From Mimachlamys varia (lineage: Eukaryota > Mollusca > Bivalvia > Pectinida > Pectinidae): 64,000 nucleotides of DNA. This document shows positions 1 through 16,640 of the stretch, in pieces. How positions within the stretch are numbered: the first letter of the stretch is position 1; every line of letters starts with the position of its first letter. The notes below the pieces were generated by a model, which was not told where the DNA came from, searched no databases, and saw nothing but the letters and a program-made list of their open reading frames with translations. The translations under genes were made by a program, and so were the position numbers. The stretch is taken from positions 8,738,001-8,802,000 of the forward strand of contig OX392527.1 of NCBI GenBank assembly GCA_947623455.1, read 5' to 3'.

Positions 1-3000
1 AGGATTAGGATCTATATCATATCTAACGCTTCACCATGCAATATGTATAGTGTTATAGGGTTAGGATCTATATCATATCTAACGCTTCACCATGTAATAT
101 GTATAGTGTTATAGGATTAGGATCTATATCATATCTAACACTTCACCATGTAATATGTATAGTGTTATAGGGTTAGGATCTGTGTCAAATCTAACGCTTC
201 ACCATGTAATATGTATAGTGTTATAGGGTTAGGATCTATATCATATCTAACTCTTCACCATGTAATATGTATAGTGTTATAGGATTAGGATCTATATCAT
301 ATCTAACTCTTCACCATGTAATATGTATAGTGTTATAGGGCGAGGATCTATGTCAAATCTAACACTTCACCATGTAATATGTATAGTGTTATAGGGTTAG
401 GATCTATATCATATCTAACGCTTCACCATGCAATATGTATAGTGTTATAGGGTTAGGATCTATATCATATCTAACTCTTCACCATGCAATATGTATAGTG
501 TTATAGGGTTAGGATCTATATCATATCTAACGCTTCACCATGTAATATGTATAGTGTTATAGGGTTAGGATCTGTGTCAAATCTAACGCTTCACCATGTA
601 ATATGTATAGTGTTATAGGGTTAGGATCTATATCATATCTAACTCTTCACCATGTAATATGTATAGTGTTATAGGATTAGGATCTATATCATATCTAACT
701 CTTCACCATGTAATATGTATAGTGTTATAGGGCGAGGATCTATGTCAAATCTAACACTTCACCATGTAATATGTATAGTGTTATAGGATTAGGATCTATA
801 TCATATCTAACACTTCACCATGTAATATGTATAGTGTTATAGGATTAGGATCTATATCATATCTAACTCTTCACCATGCAATATGTATAGTGTTATAGGG
901 TTAGGATCTATATCATATCTAACGCTTCACCATGTAATATGTATAGTGTTATAGGATTAGGATCTATATCATATCTAACACTTCACCATGCAATATGTAT
1001 AGTGTTATAGGGTTAGGATCTATATCATATCTAACGCTTCACCATGTAATATGTATAGTGTTATAGGATTAGGATCTATATCAAATCTAACGCTTCACCA
1101 TGCAATATGTATAGTGTTATAGGGCGAGGATCTATATCATATCTAACGCTTCACCATGTAATATGTATAGTGTTATAGGATTAGGATCTATATCATATCT
1201 AACACTTCACCATGCAATATGTATAGTGTTATAGGGTTAGGATCTATATCATATCTAACGCTTCACCATGTAATATGTATAGTGTTATAGGATTAGGATC
1301 TATATCAAATCTAACGCTTCACCATGCAATATGTATAGTGTTATAGGGCGAGGATCTATATCATATCTAACGCTTCACCATGTAATATGTATAGTGTTAT
1401 AGGGTTAGGATCTATATCATATCTAACACTTCACCATGCAATATGTATAGTGTTATAGGGTCAGGATCTATATCATATCTAACACTTCACCAAGCAATAT
1501 GTATAGTGTTATAGGATTAGGATCTATATCATATCTAACTCTTCACCATGCAATATGTATAGTGTTATAGGGTCAGGATCTATATCATATCTAACTCTTC
1601 ACCATGCAATATGTATAGTGTTATAGGGTAAGGATCTATATCATATCTAACTCTTCACCATGTAATATGTATAGTGTTATAGGGTTAGGATCAATGTCAA
1701 ATCTAACGCTTCACCATGCAATATGTATAGTGTTATAGGGTTAGGATCTATATCATATCTAACGCTTCACCATGCAATATGTATAGTGTTATAGGGTCAG
1801 GATCTATATCATATCTAACGCTTCACCATGCAATATGTATAGGGTTATAGGGTTAGGATCTATATCATATCTAACGCTTCACCATGCAATATGTATTGTG
1901 TTATAGGGTTAGGATCTATATCATATCTAACGCTTCACCATGTAATATGTATAGTGTTATAGGATTAGGATCAATGTCAAATCTAACGCTTCACCATGCA
2001 ATATGTATAGTGTTATAGGATTAGGATCTATATCATATCTAACTCTTCACCATGTAATATGTATAGTGTTATAGGGTTAGGATCTATATCATATCTAACG
2101 CTTCACCATGCAATATGTATAGTGTTATAGGGTTAGGATCTATATCATATCTAACGCTTCACCATGTAATATGTATAGTGTTATAGGGTCAGGATCTATA
2201 TCATATCTAACGCTTCACCATGCAATATGTATAGTGTTATAGGGTTAGGATCTATGTCATATCTAACGCTTCACCATGTAATATGTATAGTGTTATAGGG
2301 TTAGGATCTATGTCATATCTAACGCTTCACCATGCAATATGTATAGTGTTATAGGATTAGGATCTATATCATATCTAACGCTTCACCATGTAATATGTAT
2401 AGTGTTATAGGATTAGGATCTATATCATATCTAACGCTTCACCATGTAATATGTATAGTGTTATAGGATTAGGATCTATATCATATCTAACCCTTCACCA
2501 TGCAATATGTATAGTGTTATAGGGTTAGGATCTATGTCATATCTAACGCTTCACCATGCAATATGTATAGTGTTATAGGGTTAGGATCTGTGTCAAATCT
2601 AACGCTTCACCATGTAATATGTATAGTGTTATAGGCTTAGGATTTATATCATATCTAACGCTTCACCATGCAATATGTATAGTGTTATAGGATTAGGATC
2701 TATGTCAAATCTAACTCTTCACCATGTAATATGTATAGTGTTATAGGATTAGGATCTATATCATATCTAACACTTCACCATGCAATATGTATAGTGTTAT
2801 AGGGTTAGGATCTATATCAAATCTAACTCTTCACCATGTAATATGTATAGTGTTATAGGATTAGGATCTATATCATATCTAACACTTCACCATGCAATAT
2901 GTATAGTGTTATAGGGTTAGGATCTATATCATATCTAACACTTCACCATGTAATATGTATAGTGTTATAGGGTTAGGATCTATATCATATCTAACACTTC

Positions 3001-6000
3001 ACCATGTAATATGTATAGTGTTATAGGATTAGGATCTATATCATATCTAACGCTTCACCATGCAATATGTATAGTGTTATAGGATTAGGATCTATATCAT
3101 ATCTAACGCTTCACCATGTAATATGTATAGTGTTATAGGGTCAGGATCTATATCATATCTAACGCTTCACCATGCAATATGTATAGTGTTATAGGGTCAG
3201 GATCTATATCATATCTAACTCTTCACCATGCAATATGTATAGTGTTATAGGGTTAGGATCTATGTCAAATCTAACGCTTCACTAAGCAATATGTATAGTG
3301 TTATAGGATTAGGATCTATGTCAAATCTAACGCTTCACCATGCAATATGTACAGTGTTATAGGGTCAGGATCTATATCATATCTAACGCTTCACCATGCA
3401 ATATGTATAGTGTTATAGGATTAGGATCTATATCATATCTAACACTTCACCATGCAATATGTATAGTGTTATAGGGTTAGGATCTATGTCAAATCTAACG
3501 CTTCACCATGCAATATGTATAGTGTTATAGGATTAGGATCTATATCATATCTAACGCTTCACCATGCAATATGTATAGTGTTATAGGGTTAGGATCTATA
3601 TCATATCTAACGCTTCACCATGTAATATGTATAGTGTTATAGGATTAGGATCTATATCATATCTAACACTTCACCATGTAATATGTATAGTGTTATAGGG
3701 TTAGGATCTGTGTCAAATCTAACGCTTCACCATGTAATATGTATAGTGTTATAGGGTTAGGATCTATATCATATCTAACTCTTCACCATGTAATATGTAT
3801 AGTGTTATAGGATTAGGATCTATATCATATCTAACTCTTCACCATGTAATATGTATAGTGTTATAGGGCGAGGATCTATGTCAAATCTAACACTTCACCA
3901 TGTAATATGTATAGTGTTATAGGGTTAGGATCTATATCATATCTAACGCTTCACCATGCAATATGTATAGTGTTATAGGGTTAGGATCTATATCATATCT
4001 AACTCTTCACCATGCAATATGTATAGTGTTATAGGGTTAGGATCTATATCATATCTAACGCTTCACCATGTAATATGTATAGTGTTATAGGGTTAGGATC
4101 TGTGTCAAATCTAACGCTTCACCATGTAATATGTATAGTGTTATAGGGTTAGGATCTATATCATATCTAACTCTTCACCATGTAATATGTATAGTGTTAT
4201 AGGATTAGGATCTATATCATATCTAACTCTTCACCATGTAATATGTATAGTGTTATAGGGCGAGGATCTATGTCAAATCTAACACTTCACCATGTAATAT
4301 GTATAGTGTTATAGGATTAGGATCTATATCATATCTAACACTTCACCATGTAATATGTATAGTGTTATAGGATTAGGATCTATATCATATCTAACTCTTC
4401 ACCATGCAATATGTATAGTGTTATAGGGTTAGGATCTATATCATATCTAACGCTTCACCATGTAATATGTATAGTGTTATAGGATTAGGATCTATATCAT
4501 ATCTAACACTTCACCATGCAATATGTATAGTGTTATAGGGTTAGGATCTATATCATATCTAACGCTTCACCATGTAATATGTATAGTGTTATAGGATTAG
4601 GATCTATATCAAATCTAACGCTTCACCATGCAATATGTATAGTGTTATAGGGCGAGGATCTATATCATATCTAACGCTTCACCATGTAATATGTATAGTG
4701 TTATAGGATTAGGATCTATATCATATCTAACACTTCACCATGCAATATGTATAGTGTTATAGGGTTAGGATCTATATCATATCTAACGCTTCACCATGTA
4801 TTATGTATAGTGTTATAGGATTAGGATCTATATCAAATCTAACGCTTCACCATGCAATATGTATAGTGTTATAGGGCGAGGATCTATATCATATCTAACG
4901 CTTCACCATGTAATATGTATAGTGTTATAGGGTTAGGATCTATATCATATCTAACACTTCACCATGCAATATGTATAGTGTTATAGGGTCAGGATCTATA
5001 TCATATCTAACACTTCACCAAGCAATATGTATAGTGTTATAGGATTAGGATCTATATCATATCTAACTCTTCACCATGCAATATGTATAGTGTTATAGGG
5101 TCAGGATCTATATCATATCTAACTCTTCACCATGCAATATGTATAGTGTTATAGGGTAAGGATCTATATCATATCTAACTCTTCACCATGTAATATGTAT
5201 AGTGTTATAGGGTTAGGATCAATGTCAAATCTAACGCTTCACCATGCAATATGTATAGTGTTATAGGGTTAGGATCTATATCATATCTAACGCTTCACCA
5301 TGCAATATGTATAGTGTTATAGGGTCAGGATCTATATCATATCTAACGCTTCACCATGCAATATGTATAGGGTTATAGGGTTAGGATCTATATCATATCT
5401 AACGCTTCACCATGCAATATGTATTGTGTTATAGGGTTAGGATCTATATCATATCTAACGCTTCACCATGTAATATGTATAGTGTTATAGGATTAGGATC
5501 AATGTCAAATCTAACGCTTCACCATGCAATATGTATAGTGTTATAGGATTAGGATCTATATCATATCTAACTCTTCACCATGTAATATGTATAGTGTTAT
5601 AGGGTTAGGATCTATATCATATCTAACGCTTCACCATGCAATATGTATAGTGTTATAGGGTTAGGATCTATATCATATCTAACGCTTCACCATGTAATAT
5701 GTATAGTGTTATAGGGTCAGGATCTATATCATATCTAACGCTTCACCATGCAATATGTATAGTGTTATAGGGTTAGGATCTATGTCATATCTAACGCTTC
5801 ACCATGTAATATGTATAGTGTTATAGGGTTAGGATCTATGTCATATCTAACGCTTCACCATGCAATATGTATAGTGTTATAGGATTAGGATCTATATCAT
5901 ATCTAACGCTTCACCATGTAATATGTATAGTGTTATAGGATTAGGATCTATATCATATCTAACGCTTCACCATGTAATATGTATAGTGTTATAGGATTAG

Positions 6001-9000
6001 GATCTATATCATATCTAACCCTTCACCATGCAATATGTATAGTGTTATAGGGTTAGGATCTATGTCATATCTAACGCTTCACCATGCAATATGTATAGTG
6101 TTATAGGGTTAGGATCTGTGTCAAATCTAACGCTTCACCATGTAATATGTATAGTGTTATAGGCTTAGGATTTATATCATATCTAACGCTTCACCATGTA
6201 ATATGTATAGTGTTATAGGGTTAGGATCTATGTCATATCTAACACTTCACCATGTAATATGTATAGTGTTATAGGATTAGGATTTATATCATATCTAACT
6301 CTTCACCATGCAATATGTATAGTGTTATAGGGCGAGGATCTATATCATATCTAACGCTTCACCATGTAATATGTATAGTGTTATAGGATTAGGATCTATA
6401 TCATATCTAACTCTTCACCATGTAATATGTATAGTGTTATAGGGCGAGGATCTATATCATATCTAACACTTCACCATGTAATATGTATAGTGTTATAGGA
6501 TTAGGATCTATATCATATCTAACTCTTCACCATGCAATATGTATAGTGTTATAGGATTAGGATCTATATCATATCTAACTCTTCACCATGCAATATGTAT
6601 AGTGTTATAGGGTCAGGATCTATATCATATCTAACTCTTCACCATGTAATATGTATAGTGTTATAGGGTTAGGATCTATATCATATCTAACTCTTCACCA
6701 TGCAATATGTATAGTGTTATAGGATTAGGATCAATATCATATCTAACTCTTCACCATGCAATATGTATAGTGTTATAGGATTAGGATCTATATCATATCT
6801 AACGCTTCACCATGTAATATGTATAGTGTTATAGGGTCAGGATCTATATCATATCTAACGCTTCACCATGCAATATGTATAGTGTTATAGGGTCAGGATC
6901 TATATCATATCTAACTCTTCACCATGCAATATGTATAGTGTTATAGGGTTAGGATCTATATCATATCTAACACTTCACCATGTAATATGTATAGTGTTAT
7001 AGGGTTAGGATCTATATCATATCTAACGCTTCACCATGTAATATGTATAGTGTTATAGGGTTAGGATCTATATCATATCTAACACTTCACCATGTAATAT
7101 GTATAGTGTTATAGGGTTAGGATCTATATCATATCTAACACTTCACCATGCAATATGTATAGTGTTATAGGATTAGGATCTATATCATATCTAACGCTTC
7201 ACCATGCAATATGTATAGTGTTATAGGGTTAGGATCTATATCATATCTAACGCTTCACCATGTAATATGTATAGTGTTATAGGGTTAGGATCTATATCAT
7301 ATCTAACGCTTCACCATGCAATATGTATAGTGTTATAGGGTTAGGATCTATATCATATCTAACTCTTCACCATGCAATATGTATAGTGTTATAGGGTTAG
7401 GATCTATATCATATCTAACGCTTCACCATGTAATATGTATAGTGTTATAGGGTTAGGATCTGTGTCAAATCTAACGCTTCACCATGTAATATGTATAGTG
7501 TTATAGGGTTAGGATCTATATCATATCTAACTCTTCACCATGTAATATGTATAGTGTTATAGGATTAGGATCTATATCATATCTAACTCTTCACCATGTA
7601 ATATGTATAGTGTTATAGGGCGAGGATCTATGTCAAATCTAACACTTCACCATGTAATATGTATAGTGTTATAGGATTAGGATCTATATCATATCTAACA
7701 CTTCACCATGTAATATGTATAGTGTTATAGGATTAGGATCTATATCATATCTAACTCTTCACCATGCAATATGTATAGTGTTATAGGGTTAGGATCTATA
7801 TCATATCTAACGCTTCACCATGTAATATGTATAGTGTTATAGGATTAGGATCTATATCATATCTAACACTTCACCATGCAATATGTATAGTGTTATAGGG
7901 TTAGGATCTATATCATATCTAACGCTTCACCATGTAATATGTATAGTGTTATAGGATTAGGATCTATATCAAATCTAACGCTTCACCATGCAATATGTAT
8001 AGTGTTATAGGGCGAGGATCTATATCATATCTAACGCTTCACCATGTAATATGTATAGTGTTATAGGATTAGGATCTATATCATATCTAACACTTCACCA
8101 TGCAATATGTATAGTGTTATAGGGTCAGGATCTATATCATATCTAACTCTTCACCATGCAATATGTATAGTGTTATAGGGTAAGGATCTATATCATATCT
8201 AACTCTTCACCATGTAATATGTATAGTGTTATAGGGTTAGGATCAATGTCAAATCTAACGCTTCACCATGCAATATGTATAGTGTTATAGGGTTAGGATC
8301 TATATCATATCTAACGCTTCACCATGCAATATGTATTGTGTTATAGGGTTAGGATCTATATCATATCTAACGCTTCACCATGTAATATGTATAGTGTTAT
8401 AGGATTAGGATCAATGTCAAATCTAACGCTTCACCATGCAATATGTATAGTGTTATAGGATTAGGATCTATATCATATCTAACACTTCACCATGTAATAT
8501 GTATAGTGTTATAGGGTCAGGATCTATATCATATCTAACGCTTCACCATGCAATATTTATAGGGTTATAGGGTTAGGATCTATATCATATCTAACGCTTC
8601 ACCATGTAATATGTATAGTGTTATAGGGTTAGGATCTATGTCATATCTAACACTTCACCATGCAATATGTATAGTGTTATAGGATTAGGATCTATATCAT
8701 ATCTAACGCTTCACCATGTAATATGTATAGTGTTATAGGATTAGGATCTATATCATATCTAACGCTTCACCATGTAATATGTATAGTGTTATAGGATTAG
8801 GATCTATATCATATCTAACACTTCACCATGCAATATGTATAGTGTTATAGGGTTAGGATCTATGTCATATCTAACGCTTCACCATGCAATATGTATAGTG
8901 TTATAGGGTTAGGATCTGTGTCAAATCTAACGCTTCACCATGTAATATGTATAGTGTTATAGGATTAGGATTTATATCATATCTAACGCTTCACCATGTA

Positions 9001-12000
9001 ATATGTATAGTGTTATAGGGTTAGGATCTATGTCATATCTAACACTTCACCATGTAATATGTATAGTGTTATAGGATTAGGATTTATATCATATCTAACT
9101 CTTCACCATGCAATATGTATAGTGTTATAGGGCGAGGATCTATATCATATCTAACGCTTCACCATGTAATATGTATAGTGTTATAGGATTAGGATCTATA
9201 TCATATCTAACTCTTCACCATGCAATATGTATAGTGTTATAGGGCGAGGATCTATATCATATCTAACACTTCACCATGTAATATGTATAGTGTTATAGGA
9301 TTAGGATCTATATCATATCTAACTCTTCACCATGCAATATGTATAGTGTTATAGGATTAGGATCTATATCATATCTAACTCTTCACCATGTAATATGTAT
9401 AGTGTTATAGGGTTAGGATCAATATCATATCTAACTCTTCACCATGCAATATGTATAGTGTTATAGGGTTAGGATCTATGTCATATCTAACTCTTCACCA
9501 TGCAATATGTATAGTGTTATAGGGTTAGGATCTATATCATATCTAACTCTTCACCATGCAATATGTATAGTGTTATAGGGTCAGGATCTATATCATATCT
9601 AACGCTTCACCATGCAATATGTATAGTGTTATAGGGTTAGGATCTATATCATATCTAACTCTTCACCATGCAATATGTATAGTGTTATAGGGTTAGGATC
9701 TATATCATATCTAATGCTTCACCATGCAATATGTATAGTGTTATAGGGTCAGGATCTATATCATATCTAACGCTTCACCATGCAATATGTATAGTGTTAT
9801 AGGGTTAGGATCTATGTCAAATCTAACGCTTAACTAATAAATATGTATAGTGTTATAGGGTTAGGATCTATGTCAAATCTAACGCTTAACTAATAAATAT
9901 GTATCGTGTGATAGGGTTAGGATCTATGTCAAATCTAACGCTTAACTAATAAATATGTATCGTGTGATAGGGTTAGGATCTATGTCAAATCTAACGCTTC
10001 ACCATGTAATATGTATAGTGTGATAGGGTTAGGATCAATGTCAAATCTAACGCTTCACCATGTAATATGTATAGTGTGATAGGGTTAGGATCTATATCAT
10101 ATCTAACGCTTCACCATGTAATATGTATAGTGTGATAGGGTTAGGATCAATGTCAAATCTAACGCTTCACCATGTAATATGTATAGTGTTATAGGGTTAG
10201 GATCTATATCATATCTAACTCTTCACCATGTAATATGTATAGTGTTATAGGATTAGGATCTATATCATATCTAACTCTTCACCATGTAATATGTATAGTG
10301 TTATAGGGCGAGGATCTATGTCAAATCTAACACTTCACCATGTAATATGTATAGTGTTATAGGGTTAGGATCTATATCATATCTAACGCTTCACCATGCA
10401 ATATGTATAGTGTTATAGGGTTAGGATCTATATCATATCTAACTCTTCACCATGCAATATGTATAGTGTTATAGGGTTAGGATCTATATCATATCTAACG
10501 CTTCACCATGTAATATGTATAGTGTTATAGGGTTAGGATCTGTGTCAAATCTAACGCTTCACCATGTAATATGTATAGTGTTATAGGGTTAGGATCTATA
10601 TCATATCTAACTCTTCACCATGTAATATGTATAGTGTTATAGGATTAGGATCTATATCATATCTAACTCTTCACCATGTAATATGTATAGTGTTATAGGG
10701 CGAGGATCTATGTCAAATCTAACACTTCACCATGTAATATGTATAGTGTTATAGGATTAGGATCTATATCATATCTAACACTTCACCATGTAATATGTAT
10801 AGTGTTATAGGATTAGGATCTATATCATATCTAACTCTTCACCATGCAATATGTATAGTGTTATAGGGTTAGGATCTATATCATATCTAACGCTTCACCA
10901 TGTAATATGTATAGTGTTATAGGATTAGGATCTATATCATATCTAACACTTCACCATGCAATATGTATAGTGTTATAGGGTTAGGATCTATATCATATCT
11001 AACGCTTCACCATGTAATATGTATAGTGTTATAGGATTAGGATCTATATCAAATCTAACGCTTCACCATGCAATATGTATAGTGTTATAGGGCGAGGATC
11101 TATATCATATCTAACGCTTCACCATGTAATATGTATAGTGTTATAGGATTAGGATCTATATCATATCTAACACTTCACCATGCAATATGTATAGTGTTAT
11201 AGGGTTAGGATCTATATCATATCTAACGCTTCACCATGTATTATGTATAGTGTTATAGGATTAGGATCTATATCAAATCTAACGCTTCACCATGCAATAT
11301 GTATAGTGTTATAGGGCGAGGATCTATATCATATCTAACGCTTCACCATGTAATATGTATAGTGTTATAGGGTTAGGATCTATATCATATCTAACACTTC
11401 ACCATGCAATATGTATAGTGTTATAGGGTCAGGATCTATATCATATCTAACACTTCACCAAGCAATATGTATAGTGTTATAGGATTAGGATCTATATCAT
11501 ATCTAACTCTTCACCATGCAATATGTATAGTGTTATAGGGTCAGGATCTATATCATATCTAACTCTTCACCATGCAATATGTATAGTGTTATAGGGTAAG
11601 GATCTATATCATATCTAACTCTTCACCATGTAATATGTATAGTGTTATAGGGTTAGGATCAATGTCAAATCTAACGCTTCACCATGCAATATGTATAGTG
11701 TTATAGGGTTAGGATCTATATCATATCTAACGCTTCACCATGCAATATGTATAGTGTTATAGGGTCAGGATCTATATCATATCTAACGCTTCACCATGCA
11801 ATATGTATAGGGTTATAGGGTTAGGATCTATATCATATCTAACGCTTCACCATGCAATATGTATTGTGTTATAGGGTTAGGATCTATATCATATCTAACG
11901 CTTCACCATGTAATATGTATAGTGTTATAGGATTAGGATCAATGTCAAATCTAACGCTTCACCATGCAATATGTATAGTGTTATAGGATTAGGATCTATA

Positions 12001-15000
12001 TCATATCTAACTCTTCACCATGTAATATGTATAGTGTTATAGGGTTAGGATCTATATCATATCTAACGCTTCACCATGCAATATGTATAGTGTTATAGGG
12101 TTAGGATCTATATCATATCTAACGCTTCACCATGTAATATGTATAGTGTTATAGGGTCAGGATCTATATCATATCTAACGCTTCACCATGCAATATGTAT
12201 AGTGTTATAGGGTTAGGATCTATGTCATATCTAACGCTTCACCATGTAATATGTATAGTGTTATAGGGTTAGGATCTATGTCATATCTAACGCTTCACCA
12301 TGCAATATGTATAGTGTTATAGGATTAGGATCTATATCATATCTAACGCTTCACCATGTAATATGTATAGTGTTATAGGATTAGGATCTATATCATATCT
12401 AACGCTTCACCATGTAATATGTATAGTGTTATAGGATTAGGATCTATATCATATCTAACCCTTCACCATGCAATATGTATAGTGTTATAGGGTTAGGATC
12501 TATGTCATATCTAACGCTTCACCATGCAATATGTATAGTGTTATAGGGTTAGGATCTGTGTCAAATCTAACGCTTCACCATGTAATATGTATAGTGTTAT
12601 AGGCTTAGGATTTATATCATATCTAACGCTTCACCATGTAATATGTATAGTGTTATAGGGTTAGGATCTATGTCATATCTAACACTTCACCATGTAATAT
12701 GTATAGTGTTATAGGATTAGGATTTATATCATATCTAACTCTTCACCATGCAATATGTATAGTGTTATAGGGCGAGGATCTATATCATATCTAACGCTTC
12801 ACCATGTAATATGTATAGTGTTATAGGATTAGGATCTATATCATATCTAACTCTTCACCATGTAATATGTATAGTGTTATAGGGCGAGGATCTATATCAT
12901 ATCTAACACTTCACCATGTAATATGTATAGTGTTATAGGATTAGGATCTATATCATATCTAACTCTTCACCATGCAATATGTATAGTGTTATAGGATTAG
13001 GATCTATATCATATCTAACTCTTCACCATGCAATATGTATAGTGTTATAGGGTCAGGATCTATATCATATCTAACTCTTCACCATGTAATATGTATAGTG
13101 TTATAGGGTTAGGATCTATATCATATCTAACTCTTCACCATGCAATATGTATAGTGTTATAGGATTAGGATCAATATCATATCTAACTCTTCACCATGCA
13201 ATATGTATAGTGTTATAGGATTAGGATCTATATCATATCTAACGCTTCACCATGTAATATGTATAGTGTTATAGGGTCAGGATCTATATCATATCTAACG
13301 CTTCACCATGCAATATGTATAGTGTTATAGGGTCAGGATCTATATCATATCTAACTCTTCACCATGCAATATGTATAGTGTTATAGGGTTAGGATCTATA
13401 TCATATCTAACACTTCACCATGTAATATGTATAGTGTTATAGGGTTAGGATCTATATCATATCTAACGCTTCACCATGTAATATGTATAGTGTTATAGGG
13501 TTAGGATCTATATCATATCTAACACTTCACCATGTAATATGTATAGTGTTATAGGGTTAGGATCTATATCATATCTAACACTTCACCATGCAATATGTAT
13601 AGTGTTATAGGATTAGGATCTATATCATATCTAACGCTTCACCATGCAATATGTATAGTGTTATAGGGTTAGGATCTATATCATATCTAACGCTTCACCA
13701 TGTAATATGTATAGTGTTATAGGGTTAGGATCTATATCATATCTAACGCTTCACCATGCAATATGTATAGTGTTATAGGGTTAGGATCTATATCATATCT
13801 AACTCTTCACCATGCAATATGTATAGTGTTATAGGGTTAGGATCTATATCATATCTAACGCTTCACCATGTAATATGTATAGTGTTATAGGGTTAGGATC
13901 TGTGTCAAATCTAACGCTTCACCATGTAATATGTATAGTGTTATAGGGTTAGGATCTATATCATATCTAACTCTTCACCATGTAATATGTATAGTGTTAT
14001 AGGATTAGGATCTATATCATATCTAACTCTTCACCATGTAATATGTATAGTGTTATAGGGCGAGGATCTATGTCAAATCTAACACTTCACCATGTAATAT
14101 GTATAGTGTTATAGGATTAGGATCTATATCATATCTAACACTTCACCATGTAATATGTATAGTGTTATAGGATTAGGATCTATATCATATCTAACTCTTC
14201 ACCATGCAATATGTATAGTGTTATAGGGTTAGGATCTATATCATATCTAACGCTTCACCATGTAATATGTATAGTGTTATAGGATTAGGATCTATATCAT
14301 ATCTAACACTTCACCATGCAATATGTATAGTGTTATAGGGTTAGGATCTATATCATATCTAACGCTTCACCATGTAATATGTATAGTGTTATAGGATTAG
14401 GATCTATATCAAATCTAACGCTTCACCATGCAATATGTATAGTGTTATAGGGCGAGGATCTATATCATATCTAACGCTTCACCATGTAATATGTATAGTG
14501 TTATAGGATTAGGATCTATATCATATCTAACACTTCACCATGCAATATGTATAGTGTTATAGGGTCAGGATCTATATCATATCTAACTCTTCACCATGCA
14601 ATATGTATAGTGTTATAGGGTAAGGATCTATATCATATCTAACTCTTCACCATGTAATATGTATAGTGTTATAGGGTTAGGATCAATGTCAAATCTAACG
14701 CTTCACCATGCAATATGTATAGTGTTATAGGGTTAGGATCTATATCATATCTAACGCTTCACCATGCAATATGTATTGTGTTATAGGGTTAGGATCTATA
14801 TCATATCTAACGCTTCACCATGTAATATGTATAGTGTTATAGGATTAGGATCAATGTCAAATCTAACGCTTCACCATGCAATATGTATAGTGTTATAGGA
14901 TTAGGATCTATATCATATCTAACACTTCACCATGTAATATGTATAGTGTTATAGGGTCAGGATCTATATCATATCTAACGCTTCACCATGCAATATTTAT

Positions 15001-16640
15001 AGGGTTATAGGGTTAGGATCTATATCATATCTAACGCTTCACCATGTAATATGTATAGTGTTATAGGGTTAGGATCTATGTCATATCTAACACTTCACCA
15101 TGCAATATGTATAGTGTTATAGGATTAGGATCTATATCATATCTAACGCTTCACCATGTAATATGTATAGTGTTATAGGATTAGGATCTATATCATATCT
15201 AACGCTTCACCATGTAATATGTATAGTGTTATAGGATTAGGATCTATATCATATCTAACACTTCACCATGCAATATGTATAGTGTTATAGGGTTAGGATC
15301 TATGTCATATCTAACGCTTCACCATGCAATATGTATAGTGTTATAGGGTTAGGATCTGTGTCAAATCTAACGCTTCACCATGTAATATGTATAGTGTTAT
15401 AGGATTAGGATTTATATCATATCTAACGCTTCACCATGTAATATGTATAGTGTTATAGGGTTAGGATCTATGTCATATCTAACACTTCACCATGTAATAT
15501 GTATAGTGTTATAGGATTAGGATTTATATCATATCTAACTCTTCACCATGCAATATGTATAGTGTTATAGGGCGAGGATCTATATCATATCTAACGCTTC
15601 ACCATGTAATATGTATAGTGTTATAGGATTAGGATCTATATCATATCTAACTCTTCACCATGCAATATGTATAGTGTTATAGGGCGAGGATCTATATCAT
15701 ATCTAACACTTCACCATGTAATATGTATAGTGTTATAGGATTAGGATCTATATCATATCTAACTCTTCACCATGCAATATGTATAGTGTTATAGGATTAG
15801 GATCTATATCATATCTAACTCTTCACCATGTAATATGTATAGTGTTATAGGGTTAGGATCAATATCATATCTAACTCTTCACCATGCAATATGTATAGTG
15901 TTATAGGGTTAGGATCTATGTCATATCTAACTCTTCACCATGCAATATGTATAGTGTTATAGGGTTAGGATCTATATCATATCTAACTCTTCACCATGCA
16001 ATATGTATAGTGTTATAGGGTCAGGATCTATATCATATCTAACGCTTCACCATGCAATATGTATAGTGTTATAGGGTTAGGATCTATATCATATCTAACT
16101 CTTCACCATGCAATATGTATAGTGTTATAGGGTTAGGATCTATATCATATCTAATGCTTCACCATGCAATATGTATAGTGTTATAGGGTCAGGATCTATA
16201 TCATATCTAACGCTTCACCATGCAATATGTATAGTGTTATAGGGTTAGGATCTATGTCAAATCTAACGCTTAACTAATAAATATGTATAGTGTTATAGGG
16301 TTAGGATCTATGTCAAATCTAACGCTTAACTAATAAATATGTATCGTGTGATAGGGTTAGGATCTATGTCAAATCTAACGCTTAACTAATAAATATGTAT
16401 CGTGTGATAGGGTTAGGATCTATGTCAAATCTAACGCTTCACCATGTAATATGTATAGTGTGATAGGGTTAGGATCAATGTCAAATCTAACGCTTCACCA
16501 TGTAATATGTATAGTGTGATAGGGTTAGGATCTATATCATATCTAACGCTTCACCATGTAATATGTATAGTGTGATAGGGTTAGGATCAATGTCAAATCT
16601 AACGCTTCACTAAGCAATATGTATAGGGTGAGTATCTATG
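1..16640. repeat. 56-bp satellite array, about 297 monomers
   Basis: The monomer is 56 bp: the TTAGGATCTATATCATATC core recurs at 5, 61, 117 and onward without loss of register. Monomers differ at a few fixed positions (TAATATG or CAATATG, AACGCTT, AACACTT or AACTCTT, GGGTTAGG, GGATTAGG or GGGCGAGG). Variant forms near 9830-10140 and 16270-16640 carry TAACTAATAA or GTGTGATAG. The array runs off the left edge, so its full length is unknown. The right end decays at about 16620-16640 into unique sequence. Stops interrupt every frame, so there is no coding potential. Its place beside WDR13 exon 11, with later exons missing, implies it is intronic. Confidence 0.98.
3712..16591. repeat. Two tandem higher-order repeats of 6440 bp in the satellite
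   Basis: Rare variant monomers recur at exactly 6440 bp (115 x 56): TAACTAATAA at 9831 and 16271, CAAGCAATAT at 5019 and 11459, CAATATTTAT at 8551 and 14991, the TAAGGATC form at 5157/11597 and 8181/14621. Blocks are about 3712-10151 and 10152-16591. A partial copy shifted by 3528 bp (63 monomers) covers about 184-2660 (markers 1491 to 5019, 1629 to 5157, 2633 to 6161). Nested sub-blocks shifted by 3024 bp (54 monomers, 5157 to 8181) and 3752 bp (67 monomers, 3709 to 7461) are also seen. This points to recent large-block unequal exchange. Confidence 0.93.

Noticed and set aside
1..16640. CRISPR-like array
   Set aside because: The 56-bp units are contiguous variants without unique spacers, and the DNA is from an animal.
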